Shown one piece after another: positions 24,789 through 33,883 of a stretch of 64,000 bases of DNA. Under the pieces are notes generated by a model, which worked only from the letters and a program-made list of their open reading frames with translations, was not told the DNA's origin and did no database searches. Position numbers and translations under genes: made by a program. Every line of letters starts with the position of its first letter. Within the stretch, counting starts at the first letter, position 1. This DNA is from Collinsella sp. AM18-10 (GTDB lineage: Bacteria > Actinomycetota > Coriobacteriia > Coriobacteriales > Coriobacteriaceae): positions 62,001 through 126,000 of the forward strand of contig NZ_QRJO01000002.1 in NCBI RefSeq assembly GCF_003471585.1, written 5' to 3'.

Positions 24789-26348
24789 ATGGAAACGCTG
24801 ATTCTCGCCCTGCTCGCGACTCCTTTGGTGTTCTCGCTGGTCATGGCGTTTTTGCCCAAGAACACGTCCTATAACGTGTTTGCCGGTCTCAACCTGGTCT
24901 CCGTCGCAGCCGTCCTGGTGCTGTCGATTGTGACGGCCGGTGACGTCCTTATGAGCGGCGACACCGCGAGCGCTCTTGGCCTGTGGTTCCACCTCGATTC
25001 GCTGGGCGCCATCTTTGTGCTGCTCATCGGCTTTATCGGTTTTCTTACGGGGCTGTTCTCGCTGCCCTATGTAAAGGCCGATATCGAGGAGGGCTCCATG
25101 CCCGCCGAGCGCGCCAAGCAGTATTTTGCGCTGTTTAGCCTGTTTGTGTTCACCATGCTGCTCGCGTGCCTGTCCAACAACATGATCCTCACGTGGGCCG
25201 CCGTGGAGGCAACCACGCTTTCCACCGTGTTCCTCGTGGGTATCTACAAGAACAAGACGGCCCTCGAGGCTTCTTGGAAGTATGCGATGGTCTGCACCGC
25301 CGGCGTGGCCTTCGGCCTGTTCGGTACGCTGCTGATCTACGCCAACGCCGCCGACGTGATTCCCAACGCCCACGAGGCCGCATTCCTGTCGTGCGTGCTG
25401 CCGTATGCCGACCGGTTCGACCCGACGCTCATGCGCCTCGCCTTTGCGTTTGTCGTGATTGGCTTTGGCACCAAGGCCGGCCTGTTCCCCATGCACACTT
25501 GGCTGCCCGATGCCCACTCCCAGGCCCCGAGCCCTGTCTCGGCCCTGCTCTCGGGCGTGCTGCTTAAGTGCGCCATGCTTGTGATCATGCGCTCCTACGG
25601 CTTTACTATCCAGGCCGTGGGCGCCGAGTATCCGCAACTTTTGCTGCTGATCGTCGGCACGCTGTCCATTTTGGTGGCGGCACTCTCGATGTTTCGCCAA
25701 GACGACCTCAAGCGCCGCTTTGCGTACTCGTCTGTGGAGAACGTGGGCGTTATCGCCCTGTGCCTGGGTATCGGTGGCCCGCTGGGTATCGCCGCGGCCC
25801 TGCTGCACTGCGTGTTCCACGGCTTTACCAAGACGCTTGCCTTCTGCGTGTCCGGCAACATCCAGCATGCCTTTGGCACGCGTAGCCTGGCCAAGATTCA
25901 AGGCGTCGTTGAGGTTGCACCCGCAACCGCCGCACTCGCCATCCTGGCGCTGCTCGGCCTTGCCGCCTTCCCGCCCTTTGGCATGTTTATTTCCGAGTTC
26001 CTGACTTTTGTCGCCGGTGTTACCGCCGGTCCCATGTGGCTGGTCGTCGTGGTCGCCCTCGGTCTTACCGTGGCCATCTCCGCGCTCACCCGCATCGCAC
26101 TCAAGTCGGTATTCGGCCATGCGCCCCAGGGCATGGGCAAGCATGAGGCCCCGGCGCTCATGCTTATCCCCGAAATCATCCTGGCTGTCATGATCTTGTG
26201 GTTTGGCATCGCCACCCCGCTGCCTCTCGTGCACGGTGTGGAGACCGCGACCGGCATCGTGCTCGAGCAGAGCACCGAGGAACTTCACGCGACGCCGATG
26301 TACCGCGCTGTGTTCGGTACCGAGACCGCTCAGAGCGAGGTGGAGTAA
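24789..26348 (+). CDS. hyfF: Hydrogenase-4 membrane subunit HyfF (antiporter-like)
   Basis: Third NuoL/M-type subunit, 519 residues, about 13 helices. It shows NMILTWAAVEATTLSTVFLV (membrane glutamate), VIGFGTKAGLFPMHTWLPDA with the lysine and HTWLP turn (~residues 223-242), and FRQDDLKRRFAYSSVENVG (helix-break lysine region). With HyfB and HyfD this makes three potential ion channels, so the complex is built to couple formate oxidation to ion transport. Starts 3 bp after hyfE. Confidence 0.92.
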   Translation: METLILALLATPLVFSLVMAFLPKNTSYNVFAGLNLVSVAAVLVLSIVTAGDVLMSGDTASALGLWFHLDSLGAIFVLLIGFIGFLTGLFSLPYVKADIEEGSMPAERAKQYFALFSLFVFTMLLACLSNNMILTWAAVEATTLSTVFLVGIYKNKTALEASWKYAMVCTAGVAFGLFGTLLIYANAADVIPNAHEAAFLSCVLPYADRFDPTLMRLAFAFVVIGFGTKAGLFPMHTWLPDAHSQAPSPVSALLSGVLLKCAMLVIMRSYGFTIQAVGAEYPQLLLLIVGTLSILVAALSMFRQDDLKRRFAYSSVENVGVIALCLGIGGPLGIAAALLHCVFHGFTKTLAFCVSGNIQHAFGTRSLAKIQGVVEVAPATAALAILALLGLAAFPPFGMFISEFLTFVAGVTAGPMWLVVVVALGLTVAISALTRIALKSVFGHAPQGMGKHEAPALMLIPEIILAVMILWFGIATPLPLVHGVETATGIVLEQSTEELHATPMYRAVFGTETAQSEVE

Positions 26349-26351
26349 CGA

Positions 26352-28124
26352 ATGATTGAAACTGAGAACAAGGTGTATGCCCGTCGCTGCGAGAGCCATG
26401 TCGAGGCCCTGCGCCGCGCCGTTCCGGGCTGCATCGAGAAGGTCGAGTGGCAGTGCGAGGACCAGCTGACGATTACCGTCAAGCAGGACAAGCTGCCCGA
26501 GGCCGTCCACTACCTGTATTACGAGCGCTACGGCTGGATTCCCGTGATCATCGGCAATGATGAGCGCAGTCTGTGCGGCCGTTACGCTGTGTACTACGTC
26601 ATCTCCATGGAGGGGGAGGACCCCGGTTGGGTGACCGTGCGCACCGAGGTCGATCCCGCCAAGATGACGTTCCCGTCCGTGACGCCGTTCGTCCCCGCCT
26701 GCGTGTGGGGCGAGCGCGAGCTTCGCGACATGTTCGGCCTGATCCCCGAGGGCCTGCCCGATCGTCGTCGCTTGGTGCTGCCCGACGATTGGCCCAGCGG
26801 CCTGTACCCGCTGCGCAAGGACTCCATGGACTACCGTTTCCGTCCCGCTCCCGCGAGCGACATGGAAAACTACGAGTTCTTGGCCGATACCAAGGGCAAG
26901 GAGACGACGCTCGTCCCCATGGGCCCGCTGCACATCACCTCCGACGAGCCCGGCCACTTCCGCCTGTTCGTTGAGGGCGAGACGATCGTCGACGCCGACT
27001 ACCGTCTGTTCTATGTGCACCGCGGTATGGAGAAGGTCGCCGAGACGCGCCTGAACTATGACGCCGTGACGTTCCTCGCCGACCGCATCTGCGGCATCTG
27101 CGGCTGCGCCCACTCGGTGGCCTATGCCGAGGCCGTCGAGCGCGCCCAGGGCATTCATGTCCCGCCGCGCGCCCAGTACATTCGCGCCATCATGCTCGAG
27201 GTCGAGCGCCTGCACTCGCATCTGCTCAACATTGGCCTCGCATCCCACTACACGGGCTTCGACTCCGGCTTCCAGCAGTTCTTCCGCGTCCGCGAGAAGT
27301 CCATGGACCTGGCCGAGAAGCTCTCCGGTCACCGTAAGACCTACGGTCTCAACGTGATCGGCGGCGTGCGTCGCGACATTTTGGCCGAGCAGAAGCTTTC
27401 CACGCTCACGACCATCCACCAGTTGCGCTCCGAGGTTCAGGAGCTTGTCGACGTCTTGCTCTCCACGCCCAACTTTATTGAGCGTACGAGTGGCATTGGC
27501 ATCTTGGACCGCAAGATCGCACGCGACTTCTCGCCGGTCGGCCCGCTCATGCGTGGCTCGGGCTATGCCCGCGACGTGCGCTTTGACCATCCCTTCGACG
27601 GCTACGCCGATCCGGATATTCAGAAGATGCACGCCGCCACGGCCGACACCTGCGACGCCTTCGGCCGTACCGCCGTTCGCATCCAGGAGGTCTACGATTC
27701 GATCGACATGATCGAGACCATGCTCGAGAACTGCCCGTCGGGCCCCATCCTCACCACGGATTGGGAGTACACCCCGCACAAGTACGCCATCGGCGCCACC
27801 GAGGCGCCGCGCGGCGAGGACGTGCACTGGGCGATGCTCGGCAACAACCAGAAGTGCTACCGCTGGCGCGCCAAGGCTGCCACGTACAGCAACTGGCCGG
27901 TCCTGCGCTACATGTTCCGCGGCAACACCGTGGGCGACGCGGCGCTGATCGTCGGTTCGCTCGACCCGTGCTACTCCTGCACCGACCGCGTGACGGTGAC
28001 CGATGTCGCCGCCAAGCGCGACCACGTGCTCGACAAGGAGCAGTTCGAGAACGTCTGGCGCGACAAGTCGCCGCTTGCGGGCGAGGGCACCATGGCCGCT
28101 CCGCTCGATGAGGAGGCGCTCTAA
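26352..28124 (+). CDS. hyfG: NiFe hydrogenase large subunit, NuoC-NuoD fused (HyfG)
   Basis: Catalytic subunit that reduces protons to H2 at a NiFe site. 590 residues: an N-terminal NuoC-like domain (about 1-175) and a NuoD/NiFe-like domain. The nickel ligands are in ADRICGICGCAHS (~237-249) and in DPCYSCTDRVTV (~539-550). Other conserved stretches are YRLFYVHRGMEKVAE and NVIGGVRRD. All four ligand cysteines are present, with no selenocysteine. Group 4 energy-converting hydrogenase by architecture. The normal family C-terminal processing peptide is cut after this region; the C-terminal tail here would be the substrate of the protease encoded at 30209. Confidence 0.94.
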   Translation: MIETENKVYARRCESHVEALRRAVPGCIEKVEWQCEDQLTITVKQDKLPEAVHYLYYERYGWIPVIIGNDERSLCGRYAVYYVISMEGEDPGWVTVRTEVDPAKMTFPSVTPFVPACVWGERELRDMFGLIPEGLPDRRRLVLPDDWPSGLYPLRKDSMDYRFRPAPASDMENYEFLADTKGKETTLVPMGPLHITSDEPGHFRLFVEGETIVDADYRLFYVHRGMEKVAETRLNYDAVTFLADRICGICGCAHSVAYAEAVERAQGIHVPPRAQYIRAIMLEVERLHSHLLNIGLASHYTGFDSGFQQFFRVREKSMDLAEKLSGHRKTYGLNVIGGVRRDILAEQKLSTLTTIHQLRSEVQELVDVLLSTPNFIERTSGIGILDRKIARDFSPVGPLMRGSGYARDVRFDHPFDGYADPDIQKMHAATADTCDAFGRTAVRIQEVYDSIDMIETMLENCPSGPILTTDWEYTPHKYAIGATEAPRGEDVHWAMLGNNQKCYRWRAKAATYSNWPVLRYMFRGNTVGDAALIVGSLDPCYSCTDRVTVTDVAAKRDHVLDKEQFENVWRDKSPLAGEGTMAAPLDEEAL

Positions 28125-28125
28125 T

Positions 28126-28842
28126 ATGCTGAAGCTTTGGAAGGTCAACGCCAAGGCCGGCGACGCGACGGTCAAGTACCCGTTTGCGCCGTTCCCCACC
28201 AACAAGGACATGCGCGGCAAGCCCGAGCACAACGCGGAGCTCTGCATCGCCTGCGGTGCCTGCGGCGTGGCGTGCCCGGCCGATGCCATTCGCATGGACA
28301 CCGACCTTGTGGCCGATACCATCACCTGGTCGATCGACTACGGTCGCTGCATCTTCTGCGGCCGCTGTGAGGAAGCCTGCCCCATGGAGGCTATCAAGCT
28401 CACCGAGGAGTTTGAGCTGGCCGTCATGAGCAAGGACGACCTCACCAGCAAGAGCGTCTATACGCTCGAGCACTGCTCGCGTTGCGGCAAGCCGTTTGCC
28501 CCGCACAAGGAGATCGACTACGCCAAGCGCCTGCTGCAAAAGGCCGGCGGCATGGAGGCCATCCAGGCCGCCCGTACCGTTGGTATGTGCCAGGAGTGCA
28601 AGCGCGAGCTCGACGCCCTGCGCGCCGCCTCGGCCGTAAAGACCGGTAACGCGCGCGGCATGGCTGCCAACGAGACGCTTGCGTCCGGTGAGCCCCAGGG
28701 CCCCGGCATGGAGTATCTGGGCGGCCACGGTGTGAATCCGGAGTATGTCGACCGCGAGCTCAACCCCGATGCGCCCGAGATCCCCGCTGGACCTGCACCG
28801 GTCGAGGGCATCATCATGGATTTTGAAACGAAGGAGGAGTAA
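28126..28842 (+). CDS. hyfH: Hydrogenase-4 Fe-S subunit HyfH (NuoI/HycF-like)
   Basis: Two-cluster ferredoxin subunit that feeds electrons to HyfI. 238 residues. Motifs CIACGACGVACPADA and CIFCGRCEEACPMEA (~42-95) bind two [4Fe-4S] clusters. HCSRCGKPFAPHKEIDYAKR, typical of HycF/HyfH, and MCQECKREL follow, four more cysteines that may bind a zinc or another cluster. It is longer than I remember for HyfH, with a proline- and glycine-rich tail of ~55 residues. Start ATG 28126, 1 bp after the hyfG stop. Confidence 0.9.
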   Translation: MLKLWKVNAKAGDATVKYPFAPFPTNKDMRGKPEHNAELCIACGACGVACPADAIRMDTDLVADTITWSIDYGRCIFCGRCEEACPMEAIKLTEEFELAVMSKDDLTSKSVYTLEHCSRCGKPFAPHKEIDYAKRLLQKAGGMEAIQAARTVGMCQECKRELDALRAASAVKTGNARGMAANETLASGEPQGPGMEYLGGHGVNPEYVDRELNPDAPEIPAGPAPVEGIIMDFETKEE

Positions 28843-28844
28843 CC

Positions 28845-29627
28845 ATGGCCGAACCCACGCTTTTGCCCGAGCGGCTCCAGTACCGCCCGACCAAGATCGA
28901 GCTCGACGAGAGCATCGAGAAGGCCAAGGCGACCCTTCTTAAGAAGATCAAGCGCTCGGTGTACGTCTACCGTGTTGACTGCGGCGGCTGCAACGGCTGC
29001 GAGATCGAGATCTTCGGTTCCATCACGCCCGTCTTCGACGTCGAGCGTTTTGGCATCAAGGTCGTGCCCTCGCCCCGTCACGCCGATGTGCTGCTGTACA
29101 CCGGCGCCGTGACGCGCGCCATGCGCATGCCGGCCCTGCGCGCCTTTGAGGCCGCGCCCGATCCCAAGATCGTGGTGTCCTATGGCGCGTGCGGCTGCAC
29201 TGGCGGCATCTTCTACGACAACTACTGCGTCTGGGGCGGAACGGATAAGATCCTGCCGGTTGATGTCTACATCCCCGGCTGCCCGCCCAGCCCCGCGCAG
29301 ACCATCTACGGCTTTGCCATGGCGCTTGGTCTGCTGGACCAAAAGCTCCATGCCGAGACCACGGTGGAGGCTACCGGCGAGCAGGCCGATATCCTGCACC
29401 CCGGCGTGCCGTACAAGCTGCGCGTTGCCATCGAGCGCGAGGCTCGCGCCATGAGCGGCTACCGTTACGGCCGCGACCTGGCCAACGAGTTTATGGATAC
29501 GCTCGAGGGTGCGCCCAAGGGCGATATCCGCGGTGCCATGGCGCTACTCATCGACAAGCAGGACGATCCGCGCCGCGTTGAGGTGTACTCGGCGCTGCAG
29601 GATCTGGTGCTGGCCGGAGGTCGCTAG
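28845..29627 (+). CDS. hyfI: Hydrogenase small subunit HyfI (NuoB-like)
   Basis: Carries the proximal [4Fe-4S] cluster next to the NiFe site. 260 residues. Ligands are in RVDCGGCNGCEIEIFG (~45-55), in SYGACGCTGG (~115-124) and in YIPGCPPSPAQTIYGF. Unlike periplasmic hydrogenases it is single-cluster and has no Tat signal, so it faces the cytoplasm. Translational spacing from hyfH is 2 bp. Confidence 0.93.
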   Translation: MAEPTLLPERLQYRPTKIELDESIEKAKATLLKKIKRSVYVYRVDCGGCNGCEIEIFGSITPVFDVERFGIKVVPSPRHADVLLYTGAVTRAMRMPALRAFEAAPDPKIVVSYGACGCTGGIFYDNYCVWGGTDKILPVDVYIPGCPPSPAQTIYGFAMALGLLDQKLHAETTVEATGEQADILHPGVPYKLRVAIEREARAMSGYRYGRDLANEFMDTLEGAPKGDIRGAMALLIDKQDDPRRVEVYSALQDLVLAGGR

Positions 29628-30209
29628 ATGGAGCTCACGGACCGCTCTGGTTACTTTGCGGGCCCCGGCATGCTCGGCGGCTCCTTTGGCGATGCCTCGC
29701 GCGCAAGCGACGAGGCCGCCGAGGGCGTCGCCGACCCCTGCCTGGGCCATGCGCCCGATCAAGTGGTCTTTTACGAGCTCACGCGTAAGTTTGTGGAGAC
29801 CGAGGAAGACGTTCCCCAGGAGGCCTGCGACGTGCTGTACTACACGCTCGCCGTGGGCCACCACACCGGCGTGCTCGACTGCTTTGAGCCGCGCCTGTCG
29901 GTGCCGGTGAACGTCTTCTATTCGCTCGTCGACGCGCTGCCGGAGGGGGAGGCCAAAACCAAGTTTGAGGCCATCCGCTCCTTTGGTGAGTGCCAGCTCG
30001 ACAAGACGGCGGTGCCGTCGTTGCTCGAGGCCTGCGATGCGTTGCTCGACGAGCGCGGTTTTCGCGGTTCTGCCAAGGCCGGCATCTCGGTGTTCGATGA
30101 CGACTTTGGCCTGCATGCCCAGCAGGTCGCGTTTTTGATGAAGTTCCGCGATCTGGTTGAGCGCGTGCGCGATGTGTCGGGCGTGTATCTGACGGGGAGG
30201 TTGCAGTAA
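29628..30209 (+). CDS. hyfJ: HycH/HyfJ-family hydrogenase assembly protein
   Basis: Formate hydrogenlyase maturation protein, 193 residues, thought to help assemble the large subunit; its exact chemistry is unknown. It shows VVFYELTRKFVETEEDVPQE, YYTLAVGHHTGVLDCF and SVFDDDFGLHAQQVAFLM. Its place between hyfI and the protease gene matches the hyc and hyf operons. Its stop overlaps the next start (TAATG). Confidence 0.82.
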   Translation: MELTDRSGYFAGPGMLGGSFGDASRASDEAAEGVADPCLGHAPDQVVFYELTRKFVETEEDVPQEACDVLYYTLAVGHHTGVLDCFEPRLSVPVNVFYSLVDALPEGEAKTKFEAIRSFGECQLDKTAVPSLLEACDALLDERGFRGSAKAGISVFDDDFGLHAQQVAFLMKFRDLVERVRDVSGVYLTGRLQ

Positions 30210-30712
30210 TGGGTCGCGTTGTGGATGGACGTGTGAACGGCGCCCCGTTTGCGGGTATCGTGCTCACGGCGGGAAGTGTGCTGCGTGCCGACGATGCCGC
30301 CGGCCCCGTGCTCTCCAAAAAGATGGAGGACGCGCCCATTGCCGGTTGGTACACCATCGACGGCGGCCAAACGCCCGAAGACGACATCATCGAGGTCAAG
30401 CGCGAGCGTCCGCCGCGCCTGGTCTTGGTCGATGCCGCCGACATGGCGCTGCCCGTCGGGTCCATCCGTTTGCTCGACAAACGCGATGTGGCCCGCAAGT
30501 CGATGTTCACCACGCATTCGCTTCCCTTGTCGATTCTGATCGAGGAAATCGAGCAATCGTGCGATGATATCGTCTTCGTCGGGATTCAGCCGGGCGACAC
30601 GGAGTTCTACAACCCCATGTCCCCGGAAGTCTTTGACGCCGTCGGCGCCGTGTACGACGCCGTGGCCGCCAACGACTTTTCCCACTTTGTCCGCTTGGGG
30701 CAAGAGCAATAG
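30209..30712 (+). CDS. hycI: HycI-type hydrogenase maturation protease
   Basis: Endopeptidase that trims the C-terminus of the large subunit HyfG after nickel insertion. 167 residues. Conserved acidic metal-sensing residues lie in GSVLRADDAAGPVLSKKME (~21-40), LVLVDAADMAL (~74-84), and the family IQPGDTEFYNPMSPEV segment. Coupled to hyfJ by TAATG. Substrate HyfG is encoded in the same operon. Confidence 0.88.
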   Translation: MGRVVDGRVNGAPFAGIVLTAGSVLRADDAAGPVLSKKMEDAPIAGWYTIDGGQTPEDDIIEVKRERPPRLVLVDAADMALPVGSIRLLDKRDVARKSMFTTHSLPLSILIEEIEQSCDDIVFVGIQPGDTEFYNPMSPEVFDAVGAVYDAVAANDFSHFVRLGQEQ

Positions 30713-30751
30713 GAGCGCTTGTCTCTGCTGATTAGGAAAGAAGTGATTGAC

Positions 30752-31591
30752 ATGGCAGATTCCAAGGTGGAGTACCCCGCTCCCGATTGCCTGGCGCCCG
30801 CTGCGATCGAGGCCAAGACCGAGGCCGCCGGCGTGACCAAGGCCAACCTGCCGGTCGCAAAGGCCTTTGTTTTGGCAATGTTCGCTGGCGCGTTCATCGC
30901 CTTCGGCGGCCTGTTCTTTACGGTGTTTTTGAGCGACAGCACGCTGGGCTGGGGCGCCCAGCGCGTCGTGGGCGGCCTGTGCTTTTGCCTGGGCCTGGTG
31001 CTCGTGCTGGTGTGCGGCGCCGAGCTGTTTACCGGTAACTCGCTTATGGTCTGCGCGCTCAAGAGTAAAAAGATCACCCTGGCTCAGATGCTCAAGGCTT
31101 GGGTCGTCGTATGGGTCGGTAACTTTGTCGGTGCCCTGTTCATCGTCTTTTTGGTGTACATGGCCGGCATTTACAAGCTCAACGGCGAGGCGGTCGCCAA
31201 TTCCATGGTGAGCGTCGCCGCCGGCAAGGTGACGATCGACTGGGTGACGATCTTCTTCCGCGGCATCCTGTGCAACATCTTTGTGTGCCTGGCCGTGTGG
31301 ATCGGTACCGCCGGCAAGACCGTGGTTGATAAGGTTGTGGGCATTCTGCTGCCCATCGCCGCCTTTGTGGCCTGCGGTTTTGAGCACTGCGTCGCCAACA
31401 TGTACTTTTTGCCCATGGGCGCCGTGATGCACGCGTGCGGTTATGGTGCCGACGTCGCCGGCGCCGATGCGCTCAACGCCGCGGGCATTGCGTTTAACCT
31501 GTCCGCCGCCACGCTGGGCAACATCGTGGGCGGCGCGGTTCTGGTCGCGCTTGGCTACTGGTTTATCTACGCCAAGAAGTCCGAGGCGTAA
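30752..31591 (+). CDS. focA: FocA/NirC-family formate channel
   Basis: Pentameric formate/nitrite channel in the cytoplasmic membrane that would supply formate to FdhF or export it. 279 residues, six helices. FAGAFIAFGGLFF is in the first helix, and the selectivity region shows LFTGNSLMVCALKSKKIT and GCFEHCVANMYFLP-like sequence at ACGFEHCVANMYFLPMG. ATG 30752 has AGGAAAGAAG upstream. The gene is 40 bp behind hycI and ahead of a terminator, so it is the last gene of the FHL operon. E. coli places its focB likewise after hyf. Confidence 0.92.
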   Translation: MADSKVEYPAPDCLAPAAIEAKTEAAGVTKANLPVAKAFVLAMFAGAFIAFGGLFFTVFLSDSTLGWGAQRVVGGLCFCLGLVLVLVCGAELFTGNSLMVCALKSKKITLAQMLKAWVVVWVGNFVGALFIVFLVYMAGIYKLNGEAVANSMVSVAAGKVTIDWVTIFFRGILCNIFVCLAVWIGTAGKTVVDKVVGILLPIAAFVACGFEHCVANMYFLPMGAVMHACGYGADVAGADALNAAGIAFNLSAATLGNIVGGAVLVALGYWFIYAKKSEA

Positions 31592-31613
31592 GGTACCGTC
31601 TGTTTGACGTTGG

Positions 31614-31650
31614 GCCTCCCGCGGGGCGTTGCCGTGCGGGAGGCTTTTTT
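31614..31650 (+). terminator. Terminator after focA
   Basis: GCCTCCCGC (31614-31622) pairs with GCGGGAGGC (31636-31644), followed by TTTTTT. It ends the 15-kb formate hydrogenlyase operon. Confidence 0.92.
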
Positions 31651-31713
31651 GGCCCGGGACTCGTTGCCGGGCTTTTGGCCTGTTGTGTTTGGCTGATGAA
31701 AGGGGTAATCGAG

Positions 31714-33831
31714 ATGGCATCTGCTGTGAAGCGTGACGGTCGCGCCGTGGTGACTACATGCGGGGGATGCTATGCCGATTGCGCCTTTGCGGCACGCGTT
31801 GGGGACGGTCGCGTGGTGGCCGAGTTACCGGTGCCGGGGCATCCGTGCGCGGCGCGTGCCCTGTGCACCCGCGGACGGCATCGCCTGGCAATGCCGTTTG
31901 ACGAGCGCGACCGCATTGTGCACCCCATGCGTCGGCGAGCTGATGGCTCGGGGTTCGATGCGATTTCGTGGGACGAGGCGTTCGCGCAGATTGCGGCGCG
32001 CCTTGGGGGGATTATTGACGAGTGTGGTCCGCGTGCGCTGGGCATGACGCTCGGCGTGCCCTCGTTCGACCGTTACTGGGCGTATCGCCTTATGCATGCG
32101 CTGGGCTCGCCCAACGTGTATGGTGCCGACGGTGCCTGCGAGGTGAGCCGTCTCACCGGCTGGGAGCACAGCCTGGGTTACAGCCCCGCCTCCGACCTGG
32201 CGCATACCGATTGCATCATGTATTTGGGGCGTTCCATTGTCGATTCGTCGACGATGGGGGCCGTTGATGCGCTCAACGATGCCCGTCGCCGTGGGGCGAA
32301 GATCATCGTGGTTGACCCCCGGCGCAGCGGCTCGGCCGCGCTTGCCGACCGCTGGCTGCGCGTGCGCCCTGGCTGCGACTTGGCATTGCTGTTGGGTATT
32401 GCCCATGTCTTGATTGCCGAGGGCCTGTACGATCACGAGTTTGTTGCCCGCTATACCATAGGCTTTGACGAGCTGGCGCAGGCGGCCCGTGCTTGGACGC
32501 CCGAGTGGGCCGAGTCGATGTGCGACGTGCCGGCCGCAGAGATTGTCGCCACGGCGCGCGATCTCGCTGCCGCCGCGCCTGCCGCTGTGGTGGATGCGGG
32601 CTTTCATGGTGGCATCGGTATCGCGTATGCCAATAGCACCCAGACCGCGCGCGCTATCTGCTTGGTCGATGTGCTGCTGGGCTGCATCGGGCATGTAGGC
32701 GGCGCGTTCAATCCGCCCACGCCGCTTGTGTTGGGCGACCTCGATCCCGCGCGCTTTGCGACGCCGCCGGTGCCTCGCGGGCCCAAGCTGGGGTCCGAGC
32801 GCTATCCACTGGTCGATCCGGTGCGCGGCCTGTGCACGACCATCGGTCAGTCGATACTGGCCGGCGATTTGCGTGGGCTCATCGTCTATGCTAGCAATCC
32901 CGGGGCAGGCTATGGCAACGCCGGAGCGTGGTTGGGTATTTTGCAGCAGCTCGACTTGCTCGTGACGATTGATATCCGCTGGTCCGAGACAGCGCGCGCT
33001 TCTGACTTCGTGCTGCCCGATGTGACGTATTTGGAGGCCGACCGCGGTGTGGGCACAGTCGTGGGTGCCAACGATTCGCGGGTGTTCTACCGCAACGCCG
33101 TGCTGCCTGTGCAGCATGACGACACACGTCCCGGTCGGGAGATTTTTGCCGGTCTGGCGCAGGCGTGTGGGGCTGGCGAGTACTTCCGGTTTACGTCTGA
33201 CGACCTGGCGGCTGCCCAGGTGGCGCCTTTTGGGATCGATCTGGACGAGCTCAAGGAGCGCGGCTGGGCCGACACGGGTGTTGCGTTGCCGTCGCGTACG
33301 GGCGAGCCGGCGATTCCCTTGGATGGCGGCAAAATTGCGCTGGCAAGCGACGTATGGGAACGAGCTGGCCTGGGTCGTGTACCCAACTGGATCGCCCCCA
33401 TGGTGGAGCCGGGCCCGGGGATGTTTCGCCTCATTAGCGGCAACCGTCCCTTTGAGTCGCATACCTCGCGAAGGCTTGCAGCCCAAGGTGCCGCCGAGGC
33501 TGGGTCGGACCTGGATGCCGTGCAGATGAATGCCGATGCTGCCGCGCACATGGGCATCGCCGACGGCGAGGTCGTCGAGCTTGTGAGCGATATGGGCCGC
33601 GACCGCGTGCGCGTGGAGACGACGCCGTACCTGCATCCGGCGTGCATCTTTACGTCGGCCGCCCCCGGCGGGCGTTCGTTTGGTGCCGATGCCGGTGGCG
33701 CTCAAGCCTTGGGCGTGGGCCCGCTCGACCATACGCCGTTACGTTGGGACCCGTTGACGGGTGCTGCGCTCACCCAGGAAAACGCCGTTCGCGTGGAAAA
33801 GATCGCGGCGCGCGGGGATAATGACGAGTAA
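31714..33831 (+). CDS. Molybdopterin-dependent oxidoreductase, Cys-ligated (FdhA/BisC-like)
   Basis: Mo- or W-bis-molybdopterin enzyme of the DMSO-reductase superfamily; substrate unknown. 705 residues, no signal peptide, so cytoplasmic. Cluster ligands sit in CGGCYADCAFAARV (~16-29), then CAARALCTRG. Mo-ligand region NVYGADGACEVSRLTG has Cys, not Sec, at the likely metal position. Other family motifs are GRSIVDSSTMGAVD, VVDPRRSGSAALADRW, and RLISGNRPFESHTS near the C-terminal domain. There is no adjacent Fe-S or membrane subunit. Start ATG 31714 with AAAGGGG upstream. It could be a formate, thiosulfate or tetrathionate type enzyme; not decidable here. Confidence 0.82.
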   Translation: MASAVKRDGRAVVTTCGGCYADCAFAARVGDGRVVAELPVPGHPCAARALCTRGRHRLAMPFDERDRIVHPMRRRADGSGFDAISWDEAFAQIAARLGGIIDECGPRALGMTLGVPSFDRYWAYRLMHALGSPNVYGADGACEVSRLTGWEHSLGYSPASDLAHTDCIMYLGRSIVDSSTMGAVDALNDARRRGAKIIVVDPRRSGSAALADRWLRVRPGCDLALLLGIAHVLIAEGLYDHEFVARYTIGFDELAQAARAWTPEWAESMCDVPAAEIVATARDLAAAAPAAVVDAGFHGGIGIAYANSTQTARAICLVDVLLGCIGHVGGAFNPPTPLVLGDLDPARFATPPVPRGPKLGSERYPLVDPVRGLCTTIGQSILAGDLRGLIVYASNPGAGYGNAGAWLGILQQLDLLVTIDIRWSETARASDFVLPDVTYLEADRGVGTVVGANDSRVFYRNAVLPVQHDDTRPGREIFAGLAQACGAGEYFRFTSDDLAAAQVAPFGIDLDELKERGWADTGVALPSRTGEPAIPLDGGKIALASDVWERAGLGRVPNWIAPMVEPGPGMFRLISGNRPFESHTSRRLAAQGAAEAGSDLDAVQMNADAAAHMGIADGEVVELVSDMGRDRVRVETTPYLHPACIFTSAAPGGRSFGADAGGAQALGVGPLDHTPLRWDPLTGAALTQENAVRVEKIAARGDNDE

Positions 33832-33883
33832 TTGACTCAGCTGATGTATTTGACTGATCCACGTTTCTTTTGAAAGGCCGCAC

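Noticed and set aside
24084..28325. Very long open frame on the minus strand (and similar ones at 4719-7679, 19637-22210, 48240-50396)
   Set aside because: These are shadow frames of GC-rich genes on the plus strand; the products lack motifs and are rich in His, Arg and Ala, while the opposite strand encodes clear families.
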